Below are positions 39,301 to 51,700 of a stretch of DNA of 64,000 nucleotides, piece by piece (position 1 is the first letter of the stretch; each line of letters opens with the position of its first letter). The stretch spans positions 18,613,686 through 18,677,685 of the forward strand of contig OU015527.1 of assembly GCA_907165065.1 (NCBI GenBank). Reading direction: 5' to 3'. The translations under genes and the position numbers were made by a program. Origin of the DNA: Caprimulgus europaeus (lineage: Eukaryota; Chordata; Aves; Caprimulgiformes; Caprimulgidae). A model generated the notes under the pieces. That model saw nothing but the letters and a program-made list of their open reading frames with translations, searched no databases and had not been told where the DNA came from.

Positions 39301-41947
39301 ATGACCCCATTTTTTAGCTGAAGTGAGGCACCACTGAGAATGAAGAAAGTGATCATCTAACTTTCTTAAAACTTGGTGTGGGATTCTGTGCTGCTGACCT
39401 TGACTGGTGCTCTCCAAGGAAGACCATGTGTGTTAGAAAAATAATAGGTAGACAGATGTCAAAAGCTCCACAATTTAGTTCGAAGTGTTTATCTGTGGTT
39501 CATGTAACCCAAACTATCAAGATTTCCTGTAGCAGCAAAATTTCATCCAGAACAGAGAACAGAAGTGCAAAAATCTCTGAGAAGTATCAAAAAACCTCAT
39601 TACTTCTGCATTTCTGTTTCCAGCTTGACATTTGAAAAAGCTGATTTTTCTGAATGTTTCAGAAACCTGATTTCTGGGATTGAGTGATGATCCACGGCAG
39701 TAGGACTGGCAGGTGTGTGAGTTTGACAAAGTGATCTGCTGTCCCACTGGTAAAGTTCCTGTTCCCTGTACACGCAACTGCACTAAAGTGTAATTGTACT
39801 ACTAATGGGCTTACAATACACATGTACGTGTAGGAGAACGCCCTGCAGTGCACAAAGTGGACCATTCTTGCAAATGGAAATCTGAAGGGGCAGCTTCCCC
39901 TGGAAAGGCAGCTGGCTCATTTTTATCCATTTTGACAATTTGTTTTGCCTTTTCTTTGTCCACACAGAAGCTAAGGCCATTCTGAAAGGGCAGTTTCCAC
40001 TCCTAGCAGGATGTGTGGGCTGAATATGAAACAGCTGGTGATCTGATTCCTGTATGTCCTTAGTGTATCTTCAGTATATTGAAACAGTCATTTAAAAAGA
40101 AAGAGATACATCATCACTGAAGCAATGCAGAACAGACAGTATTACAACAGGGAAGTGGGTTTTTGTTTCCAGTGAGAAGCCTTTTTGTATTTTGATGGAG
40201 CATGCAGACAGCATTTCAATCATCAATTTCTAGTTGTCAAAGTCATCAGCAGTCCAAGATTCATGATAATGACATACTGAAAAATGTCGGTCCTATGGAG
40301 TTATATGTAATAATTAGGAGGGATACTAGAGAGCTCTATGGTGTCAATCTGAAATGCTATTTCTGTGGTATCTCTGCAGCATTTATTTAGATTTTTTGAA
40401 AACTCAAGAGAAATGAGGCAGTTCTACATTTCCAGTTCATTCTTCAAAATTCGTTGTCCACTTCTTGCCTCCCATAAAGCCCCTTCAAATAAATCCTTTT
40501 TTTTTTTTTCCTACTGCCCAAGCAGGGAGTGCACTAATAAATAGCTACATTACTAATGAGAAAATATCTTCACAGCTTGGTCAAAAGGATTGATAATCAA
40601 CATTGCAGACATGCACATACAGTATGTGTATGGTAATGTTTGTTACCATGGATATGAACGAAGGAAAAATAGCTCCTAATAGTTTTAATTTGCTGGTGGT
40701 GTCATGGGGAGCAATTCTGGGACTCATGCATCAACATCCACCATAACTGCAGCTTTACTGAGAAGGGAGAACACAAGCAAGGAAAATCAGAGACTTCAGC
40801 TTGCTCTTTGGCCACTCAGTGCTGGTCACTTCACTTTCCACATGCAGCAGGTATAAATATTACTAATTGCCTGAAGAAAAGCATTACTAGATTGTTAGTT
40901 TTGTTCAACTGCAGTGAGATTCTTAATGTAGATAGAACAGTGAAGAACGTAGTGAAAAGGAGACTGCTGCAAAAACTTCTATGCCAATGCACATGTTTTG
41001 CTATAATTGCCCTTTCCATGGTTAACAGCCATGCCCAAGCCCAGGTAAGAGTCTGAATCTCTGCTGTTGCATTAAATGGGGCCAGCTAAGACCAAATTGC
41101 ATAGAACAGCCCACAGCTTTATGGATAAACTCTCCTGAAGTCCAAAACAAGCTGGCTGCACTTGAACTGCCTGTTGGGAACAGCCCCAGCAATGCTCGAT
41201 GTGCTTTGCAGGGTGCTGGCTGGCAGGTCTGCATGGTGCCAGGGAGTTTTAGCAGGTTACTATGACAGATAGTTGTGCTCCAGTGCTAGGGAATGTTTCC
41301 CATGTTCTCAAATACAGTGCTGTTTGCAAGGGTTGTTAAGAAAGCAGATAGCTCCCGAGGCATATGTTTATTCCTGGACATCTAATGCAGGAAGTTGGAA
41401 TCTCTGTTTTGTTCCATTCATTAGATATGAATTTTACAGATTGCTTGGAGGGAGGCAATTAGTTACAGAATCTATTTTAAGTACTTGCAGTAAATTGAAA
41501 TCACAATAAACAACAAGATGCATCCATACTACAGTACCTACCTAAGACAGAGTGCTATTCTTCCTAAAAGCACCATCTACAGCACGGATGTTGACTGTGA
41601 ATAACAAAAATACAAAAGATACTGCAGTGTGAATCATTCTACAGGTCCAATAACAGTCTTGTTTTGCCTTTTCTATCTGTCTCTTCACAATGGATATTTT
41701 TTCTGTTGTAGCCTTAGGATGGAAATAAACCCTTAAATAGCTTCCAAATTCAGCCATATCAACCAGCTTAGCAAATTTAAACTAATGATGCCAAAGATAT
41801 GAAATAAGTATCTACAAAACAAGCCTGATGTGTAAATCTCTAAGATTAAACTTATCAAAGTTAAGCATTTCTATATTTTAGGGTTAATTTTCATAACAAA
41901 CCACACTTACTCTTAGACTAGTGTGTTATTTTCTACAAGTATCAGAT
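36363..41947. other. Unique non-coding sequence, no gene seen
   Basis: An A15-16 run sits at about 36925-36940. Open frames of up to 130 codons (37803-38195, plus) and several overlapping short ones on the minus strand are present but none resembles a protein family. No transposon is recognised. The A-run has no retrogene body in front of it that I can identify. Confidence 0.65.
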
Positions 41948-42017
41948 AATTTATTTTTGAAACTTTCCTATATTTTGTGTTCAATTTATTTTTGAAACTT
42001 TCCTACAGTTTGTGTCC
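41948..42017. repeat. 35-bp tandem duplication
   Basis: Two copies of a 35-bp unit that starts AATTTATTTTTGAAACTTTC lie head to tail (41948-41982 and 41983-42017). By my count they differ at three positions. This is a local duplication, moderately recent given the small divergence. Confidence 0.9.
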
Positions 42018-42306
42018 TATATACAAATAAAATAATACATCCTGATGTACACCCCACGGAAGAAAATGTAACTATATGTATGAAGTGGTTTTGATTGTTA
42101 GTACATTAAAGACACAAAAATTGGTTGGCAGAGTGCAACAGGGAGATACTTCTAAATGAGTATATTAATTATAAGTATTTTTAATGTCATTGTCTTTATC
42201 AAAATTGGAGACCCATGATATTTTAATTTTCTTCTTATACATAAAATGGCATCTCTTCTACTTTGAAGAACTCAGTTTGCCTATTGGCTTCGAATGTCCT
42301 GCATGT
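42018..42306. other. Non-coding, nothing notable
   Basis: Short AT-rich stretch between the tandem duplication and a CR1 copy; nothing recognisable. Confidence 0.7.
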
Positions 42307-42738
42307 GTCACATAATCACAGAAGAGTTGAGTTTGGAAGAGATCTCTGCAGGTCATCTGGTCCAACCCTCTTGCTCAAGCAGGGCCACCCAGATCCAGTT
42401 GCCCAGGACCACGTGCAGGCAGCTTTTGAATATCTCCAAGGATGGAGACTCCACTACTCCCCTGGGCAACCTGTGCCAGTGCTTGGTCACCCCCACAGGA
42501 AAAAGTATTCATATGTTCAGAGGGAACCTCCTGTGTTTCAAGTTTGTGACCATTGCCTCTGGTTCTGTCACTGGCATCACTGAAAAGAGTCTGGCTCTGT
42601 CTTCTTTGCACCCACCCTTCAGTTATTTATCTACATTGATGAGATCCTCTTGAGCCTTCTCTTCTCCAGGCTGAACAGTCCCACCTCTCTCAGCTTTTCC
42701 TCATAGTGGAGATGCTCCAGTCCCTGATACATTCTTTA
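42307..42738 (-). mobile_element. CR1 LINE, truncated 3' end
   Basis: Read on the minus strand this is the 3' end of a CR1 element. On the plus strand the hallmark blocks appear in order: TTTGGAAGAGATCTCTGCAG, GTCATCTGGTCCAACCC, a TGAATATCTCCAAGGATGGA block, CTGGGCAACCTGTGCCAGTG, TCTGGTTCTGTCACTGG and TTCTCCAGGCTGAACAGTCCC. These are the complement of the end of the reverse-transcriptase frame (the Asp-Arg-Thr-Arg-Gly-Asn-Gly block, the Leu-Arg-Glu-Leu-Gly-Leu-Phe block) and the short untranslated tail. The copy is about 430 bp, 5'-truncated as usual for CR1, and its terminal octamer repeat is degraded. It is a dead fragment. Confidence 0.9.
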
Positions 42739-45700
42739 GCCAAGACTTTCCATGTGAAAGGAAAGGCTTTCAGACTGATTCTATTAGAAACGAATAGTCC
42801 ACTTCGGGCCAAGTGAGGAAGATGAAAAGGGGTTCACAAAGGTGTTGGATGTATCTAGACTATCCTTATAAGCCAGCAAGCTTTGTGCATCCTGGCATTA
42901 TATGTCTACTCCAAACTATGGAAGTTACTGTGGTTAACCATGGTCGAGGAATCAGCTAATTTCCAAAGAACTGAGGCAGCACTGATGGGTTTTCAATGAA
43001 GAGAACCACTCTTCCTAAAATTAAATAAAAAATTAATGGGATAATATAAAGGCAGGATTCCTAAAGGACAATTTTATTTTGGGGAGATAAACATCAATGA
43101 GTGAATGAGAGAGCAGACAGAGGGGTGAACAATGGTGCAAGAATGATGTTACCCTTGTGTGCAGCATTGTTAGCTCTGGTAACTGCACAGGAATGAAGGA
43201 TAGCATCCTGTTTATTTACATTTGTTTTCTGTTTGAGAGACAGCCCAGGAGGTAAAATAAAATGAGAGCCTACTCAAATACCTACTACATTTCCCCTTAA
43301 ATTGAATTTCTCATTTTATCAGGAAGCAATACTTGCACTGATGTTAGACAGGCAGCTAAAAGGTCAGCAAGTTCCCTTGGTTGCCTTTTGTCAAGGGTTT
43401 TTGACTTGTCTGTGAATAAAGATCTCCCAGGAGGAAGGCAGACCTGAATTTCCTGTCATCTTGAAGACAGCAATGCATTTGAAAATGTTACAAAAAGCAT
43501 AAGGGACTTGAAGCACACCTTCAAATGCACTGCTGATGCCAATAGCTTCCCATGTAAACATGCACACAGAGTTGTTTTGGATTTGTTCTGTCAACTTTTT
43601 GTTGTGAAACAAATTGTTATACAGCTACTCACCTTGAATACTGAATGAATCTGATGGTTTTCCATTACTGCACTGTGCCTAATCGGGACTACAGTCTCTT
43701 TGGGTTAGCTGTGGTGCTGGCACAATCCCACCAGTGGTGTGCTGAACCACATTCCATTTTCTGTCATACTCTTACCTGTCTGTCCCATCCCATCCTGCTT
43801 GCTTGCAGCCCCTCGATACTCTTAAAAAGTGTATCTGGGCAAAAAGAAAAAGCTCTCTCACTCATGTGGAGCATTAATCATTCCAGGAAGCACATAAGTT
43901 TCTCCAACAGACAGAGCTACAGTTATCGCTTTTTCTTAACAAATGTCTGTGCAGAGATGCTTCTTATTGCAGTGTTAATGGGGGATATTTTCTAGGAATA
44001 TAATTCAATTATTAAAGATTGTTTTGGGTTTTTTTTTGTCACTTAGCTTAGTTAGTGAAACACAGTAATATCTGTGAACAATATAACTGCATATATATTG
44101 CACGTGGGAAAAAAGACTTAAGAGGGTGAATGAACCTGTGTTTTCAAGCCAAGAGAAAACAGTATTTTTAGTGTTTTGGTGTTATATCATGTAACAAGTA
44201 GTGTGGAAAGCTGTTTGTTTAGTTCAGGTATTCCGTGTGATAGCAAATCTGCAAGTAAGAAAACGAATGCATACTGTAATCACAAAGAGCCTACAACATT
44301 CCCAGGATGCTCAGGAAGTTGCTGCATACTGACTGCTGGTAAAATTTTCACTCTGTGCTTGTATAGCTATTTACAGATACATTCTGACTGAAAATAAATT
44401 AATGCTTTAATGTAACTACTATCCTCCTGAAGTAACTGATGTATCAACTATTGATTGCTATGAAAATAAAAACAAACAGAAATGAGAAAGCTGCCAGCTA
44501 TTATAAGATACTGCTTTCTTTGTCTATTTGAGACTCCTTTGTCTGTTTGAGACTCCCTTTATTTTTCCCACCCCCAAGGAAGCATGTTTCAGAATAGATT
44601 AGTGAAACAAGCTAACAGGAAAGAAGGCTACTGTTTCTTGCCGAGTTTGAAAGATCTGCAGAGGAAAGAAAACTCTAATTTAGATAGGAATCATGAAAGT
44701 TTATCTTGGCTGAGAATCTAATTATAATTATTATAATAACCGTTTAACACAGTGAGGAAACTGGTTTCTTTAGCATTACTGTTCATTTAGAGCTCTTTCT
44801 AAATCTACTTGTGCCAATTCCAGGCAAGTATAAGACACAGAAATGCTGAGACCATGGCAGAATGGGGATAATCAAGGAATATGGAAGTAAACACTCATGT
44901 TCCCTTGTTCTATAATCACATAAGTGCACAGAGACATGCATATGGAAGGAAGCACTTTTCACACAATCATTAACAGATTTGCAAGAACTAGAGATCAAAG
45001 GCATACAAAGTAATTTCTGAATTTTATGGATTTGAATTATTTTTACAAGGGCAAGCCCGGGTCTTCCAGAATATGTATTCTGAAACACTTCCTCCAGTCC
45101 TGCAGATTGCCTATGATGTGGTCACAGAGATTACACTACTACTGACAGTTATATTTTGTAGGTATTTACCAACAGATATTTGCCTGTTCCTCATCTCCAC
45201 TTAAGACCATTTTATATCTGGAACTTGCTTTACAGTCAGCTGCATCTCTGAACAACCTCTGAAAGAGGTTTGTTTCAAAAGGAATATGGCAATAGAGATT
45301 CAAGCCAAGTCATTTTAGGTCCTCCAGCTTTCTGATTCTTTTCTAAAGTTAAATGTTAGTTTAAAGGAAGGTCACTTAATGCTCTTTGGTTTACGCTGTC
45401 TGATAAGCTATATATGACTGCAATTCACAGAAGTTATCTGCTGCTCTTACTTTTTTGGTTACAAATAAAATGCAAAGCTCAACCCATGTTAATGAGGCTC
45501 CCAGAAGGGAAAAAAAATAGGCAAAACCATGTAAAAGCCACAGAAGTAATTTGGTTTAATTAAATAAGGCCTAACATTTTTATTTCCCTGATGGATGCAT
45601 TACCTGAATCAATAGGAATGTATACAGAATAAGGGCAGAAGAGTACAAATCCAATCACAGTCTTTTTTTTCACTATTGTACCAAACAACTGCAAAATAGA

Positions 45701-48700
45701 TCATTTGGTAACACTTTCAATTAAAAATCCCAAAGACCTATTTAATGCAGGCCTACAATGAAAGCAAATGCTAAATAAATACCTATTTACTTGCAATAAT
45801 CAATTACTGAGGATAAGTATCGTTAGCGCGGATTACTACTGATATTACTGATACAGGCCTGTGTCTGCTATATGGCAGATCCGTTCATTCTTGTTTGTAA
45901 TACTAAATATTGAACGTATAGTAAAGCAATCCAGACTTTTTATCTTTAAAGGACTTAAACTATTCTGCCCTGTCATTCTTTTCCAAAGAAGCAAATACAT
46001 TCAAGACTCCACCACCTACGTACCTGTTTGCCAGATATCCATATCCAGTGCAGACACTGATGCAGCCTCTAGATTTCTCAGGTCAGCAAGACGCTCACAG
46101 TGGGTTTTCCTTCTGTGGGTGACACTAATGTGCTCCACCTTGGGGATATTTCCCTGCAGCACATGCAGCTGTCCCTTGTGATGCTCCCAAAGCCATGAGC
46201 AAGGTGTTTCTGCTGATCACTCCATGTGATGGGTTACTTTTATGAGAAAGGAGAATGGGCCATGGCCAGAACAAACCTGAAGTAATACTGAGCTATCTTG
46301 GATGGGGGCAGCAACACGCCTCGTGAAAAACAGCATCAACCCTTTGCTTGCTAGGCTTATAGGACCACTGAGAGGCCATGCCAGTGAGAGGAAAGGCATG
46401 GCTGGACACTGACTGATGCATGCATTTGTTCCCGTGGTTTCCAAAGAGCTTGGTCTAAACAAGCCTCCTGGTCCCCAGTGCCAGGCACTGTGCAATGACC
46501 TTCTCCCACCAAGAGGGACTGAAATGATAAGTGCTTATTCATCCATCTGCTGTGATCCACTGTGAAAACAAATGCAACCTGAGAGGATATTCCTCCCTCC
46601 TAGTAGACGTGACAGTTTTTGCTGTCTCATGGGCTTATTTTACCACCCGCCCTGCAGTGCAAGGTGAGTACTAACACCTTGAAAAGAGTGGGCACAACAT
46701 TAAAACAGTTTTACAGCTGGTTCCAGTTGCCTAAAAGAGTGTCCAGCCACCTACCTAAAGATATGCAGGGAAAAACTACTCTGTGGCAACTTGCCCCAAC
46801 AAAGGAAGAATATTATACATTTTCTTGGAGGCAGAACAAAACTGTAATCTTATCCTGCACTTTTATCAGTTGTGTCTACATGGACACAGTGAAATAAGGT
46901 CCTAAAAATAATCCTGGCAGTTTTGTAAACAAATAAACCATAAGATCTTATCCAGTGTATAATTTTATCTGCTCAGGTGATAGATTTATTGTGTTAATAC
47001 GAAACATGACTTTAAAAAATTGTGATTGCCTGTAATCTAGCCAGTCTTGATTGTATCAACATTTTGCTGTAAGGCAAAAATGTGACTCTGAAAAATATCC
47101 TGATCTTGTGCAATCTGGAACTTACATGGGAGAGATGTTATCAAGATGTATCCAAACATTAGTTACAACTCAAGAGAAAATAAAAAGAGAGATCTGTATG
47201 GCAACACTAAACTGTGTTTATCTTCTTCAAGGCATGGACTCCAGTCCATTGACTGCTAAAGACTGCTTTGTAGGTTTAAAGAACAGTAACTGGTATGAGA
47301 TTGTGCTCTCTGCTGTGACTGAAAAAATATCGCACACAATGAAGTTTCCTCTGGCTCAGTCTCCCCCTCCTTTTTGTCTTTTTATGCCAAAACAATGCAA
47401 TTAATATTAACTCAAAAATAAGGTAACATTTCCAGCCATCTGCAGACAGATTCCTCTATATTAAACATTTCTGTAATTCCACTGAATTCAGTACAGAGAC
47501 TTGACTTATTTTGGTGTGAGGTGGCTCTACCAACTGCTTCTACAGATTAGAACAAAGCTCTGAAGGTGAGGCTAATGGAGCAGCTATCATTTGAAAGGTT
47601 CAACAGTACCATAGGAAAATGTAAGATTTAAAAATATAGATAAGTGAATAAATAACTTTTAAAAGATCCAGGTCACACAATGTTAAAGTAAAGAATGATC
47701 TCTCTTTTTGTAAAGCAGCCTATTAAAGAGAATCTGCTCATATAGAAATTTTTCTATGGCTCAATATAGCTGATTAATGTCGTATGTTAGTCCATTCCCT
47801 CTAGAATAGTTATTACCCCTGGTGTCACTTAAGAGAAGATCAAGGCTGCATAAATAAACCTTTAACCCATGCTAACACTTTTTATTTTACTTTAAATAAT
47901 TGAGACCATTCCCAAATGCAATGAACTTGTATGAAGTAAAAGGTGAACTTGGACAAAATGTCAGAGGTAGCCAAGTTTTGCTAACAAATCTCCAATCCCT
48001 TTATATACAAATTCTGAACACGAAAAACTGTGTTCATTGCGCTTATCTGTCCAAGTCTGGTCACAAACCTATTGCACTGGTTTGCCTAAGGGGATCAGTC
48101 AAATTGCTCCAGTGACAGTACCTTGTATGTATGCCTATTCTATAGAGTATTCACAATCATGACTGCCACGTCTTCACTATACCCGAAGTCATATTTCTTG
48201 GAACACAGAAAGGTATTTACTACCTCTAAACTTCTAGTTTGTGGCACCTACTTTAAACACATTATTAGTATTACCTTAAGGAACAGGAAATATCACTGGC
48301 TCTTTCTGAAACATAATTGGCTTTTGCTAACCTGAAGCAAAAGTACCTGAGGATATTAAAGTCCTACCCTGACCAGCCTTGGGGAAATCTCATAGCCTTC
48401 CTTATAAACTTTGGAAAATTATGTTCCAAAACTCATTTTCTTCTCTGGGGGACAGTCAGTAGTAAGAAAGGTCCTCACCTGAGGTGGTATTTTCCAACTA
48501 GCTATTGCTGTCAAGGCAGAACTACAACCAGCACACATCTGTTGGAAAGGCTGAGGTTTCACAATGAATTACACTGGATCATTTGATGGATTAGTTTAAG
48601 ACATGATCAGACTGTGTGTGATCTGTGTGAAATTAGCAGCAGCATAGGGTAGGGTAGGTTTTTGTGCCATCGAAGAATGTGCCACTCAAAACACCTTCAT

Positions 48701-51700
48701 TCCCAAAGCCAGCAGCTGTGGACGGTGGCCTTGCTAACTGCTGTAGCCTCTTGCTCTTAGCCTTCTACTTGGGCACACTTGTAGCCTGTTTGCTCTTTAG
48801 GAAATTATTTGATTAAATGTGTTTTTTCTCAAATATATGGCTGTGTTCTGCTCACAATGCTGCTTGCAGGGGATTGCAACAGTCACACCCATCAGCAGGT
48901 AACAGGCCTCCCTGAACCTTCTCCTGCCATACCATGTCTGTGCAGGGGAGAGAAGGATGGGTGGTGACTATATGTAGTTCAGGCTACAAAGTGGGGAGGA
49001 TCACAAAGAGGTGCTGACATTTACAGACAGAGAGACAAGATTCACAAGGTTCACTTCTGAGGTTGGCCTGTGTGTGTTGCATCAGTGAATGAATGCAGTC
49101 TTCCCTTAACTGCAAGGGAAAAAGCTGTTCTAGTCATTTGTCAGCTGCTCCTGGCAGCTCCAACTTTCTTCCTGAGCTGTTTGGAATAACAAGGTCATCA
49201 GTCCTCCTAGGAGCCTGTGAGAATACATAGCTTGTTCAGAATCCACATTGTCTTGATTTGATGTGCATAGCAAAAGACTTTAAAGGCTGCACCAGAGGTA
49301 TGAACAGGATGCTTATCTCTGTTTGCTCTCTTGTGGGGCATACAGGTCTTCATCAGCCAAAACAGGTACCATACTTTTGTGTTTTCAGGCCATGGTAGAT
49401 CTCCACTGGTATGTGACTGTCGCTAGTGGCAGGCAGCATAAGCAGCTGCATGACATTCAAGTGTTCCACAGCTCTAGCTGGACTGAACTCAGCCAGGCCT
49501 GCTTGTAACAGCCACAGGAGCCCTGGACATTAACAGAGCTGTGAAGTTGCTCCCTATGTGTGGCAATGCCACCTTTGTGTGCACCCTGCTTCCCAAAGTC
49601 ATTCACAAGCATCAAGACTTGCCAAGGGGTCTCAGTTACTGCCTTGACGACTTCCATGTGACATTGCAAGGTGCATTTGTTGGTCTGAAAGGGAAGGCAG
49701 AAGACTCTTAGAATCACATTAAGTGCTGACTCTTAGTCAATGATTTTTTTTTTCCTATATTTTACAGCAAATGGAGGATGGGATCACCAAGGGGGAATGG
49801 TAGGACCCATTTTTCTTGTTTTCCTACTTACAAGAGCAAGAAAAGTCTAAGTTATTTTTTGTAGGAAACCTGAAATGCTCAGCATCTCATATTTTCTGAG
49901 TCTGTAGCTCCTTCTTTCTGTAATTGTTTCCCCCAACACCATCTCCCATTTTCTCTTGTCTTATTCTTTTGCCATTTCCTCCCCCTCCATCTTCTCCCTT
50001 TCAGTGTGACTGGCTGTGTGTGGCAGACAACAAGCTCTGCACAGACCTTAATGCCATCCTACACCTTCGTGCCTAAGCCCCTCACCCTGAAGGCAGGTTG
50101 CTTGTGCTAACAGTGCAGTGAACCAGAAATATTTAATTGGCATTCATTGTGCAAACAATGATATTAAATGCAAAGAGAGATAAGAACAGAAATAAAATGC
50201 AAACAGATTGCATGAGCAAACTGGAAAAGTAAATAAAGTCAATGGTAGTAAAAAAAAATAGTACAAACATTAAAGAAAAATAACTGCAGCAAATGTGCAT
50301 AAAAATACTGAAAAAAGTCATAAAACATTAAAAAGATGTAAAAAACAAGCAACTGTTTTTTGTGAAAGTTCTCACAGTGGAAATATTCTGTAGTGTTGAG
50401 ATAACACAGGCGGTAACATTCATGGTACCTCAAAAGGAAGGAAAATCTTAAGAAATATACCAAAAGGTCCAAATGATACACCCTTGTACCAGCACTTGAA
50501 ACAGTGGGCACTGCTGAATGTGGCAATGGCCCCTGAAACTGCATTTGCAGGAAACAATTGCTGCAGCATGAGCAGAGAGGGCTGAGGGCAATGTGCAAGG
50601 GCTTGAGGGTGACATGCAGGCTGCATGGCTGGAGGGTGGCTTACTGCAGTCTCCACAGCAGGCAGAGTCCCAGATGACCTCTTCCTCCAGCAGCTTCGGC
50701 TGCTGGGATGTCACACAGTGTGGGAGACGTGCTGGTGTTACTGCTGTGCAGAGAGCAGAGGAGAGGCCCGTGGGGAAGGGTGCTGGAGTTTAGGCAAGTA
50801 CCTAAGTGAAAAGTGGGCTAACCTGGATGGATATCTGGAGGGGATGCTCTTGTGACAGAACAGGCATGCGGCTGGGGTACTGAACCATGGCATTGTTGGC
50901 AGAGCTCCTGGCTGCATTCATGCTTTGCAGTTATTAACACACATGGAAAAAACATGAAGAACTGGCTAGGTGTGACATTGTTAGCTTGATCCATCTCTTC
51001 AGCCAAAGAAAGCCCTGGACATGCTGGGAAAGTTCCTGACTACTATCAAAACGTCACTGTACTCTGCAGTGCTCTCCTTTGCCAGCCGTTCTTGTTTCTC
51101 CTCCTCCCTTGCAGACAGCTTCTCCAACAGACAAGTAGAAAGTCTCCTTTCCCACCTTCCACCCCTGTTGAAGCATCTGCCTTGCTGAGTTCTGGTGGGA
51201 GCTGGCTTACTCTTAACTTGTGGGCCAAGCTAAAGTGCTGGGCAGGCAGACCTCCCCTTCTTCCCTGGGGACTTCTGCTCCTTCCCTCCTCTTCTTGCCT
51301 GGAATACATGAACTGAACCACAACACACTGTTGTATGATGTTTCTATAGTCCCATTCTCTATGCATTCAAAATTAAACATCTTCAGTCACAGGGAGAGTA
51401 ATTTTTGTGTCATTAAGTAGAATAGCATAAACTATCACCATGTAGCTTCTGGGTGTGTAAGGACTGCCTCAAAGAAAAAGACGTAATTCCAGATCATGGC
51501 AGACTGACATATTTCCCATGACTTCAGATGATGATGAGGAGCAGATATAAACTAATAAGTGAGTAAATTCACCCAAATGATGAATATAAAAGTGAGCAAA
51601 TTCTGTTACCAAATTTGGAGGGGAGAAACTCTAGGCACTTGTATACTTGTGTATGCCTTTGATATCGCAGCAAGGAAGTTACAAAGCTCCAGCTAAATAG

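Noticed and set aside
42263-42653. Open frames of 106 and 119 codons on the plus strand
   Set aside because: They are antisense readings of the CR1 3' end.
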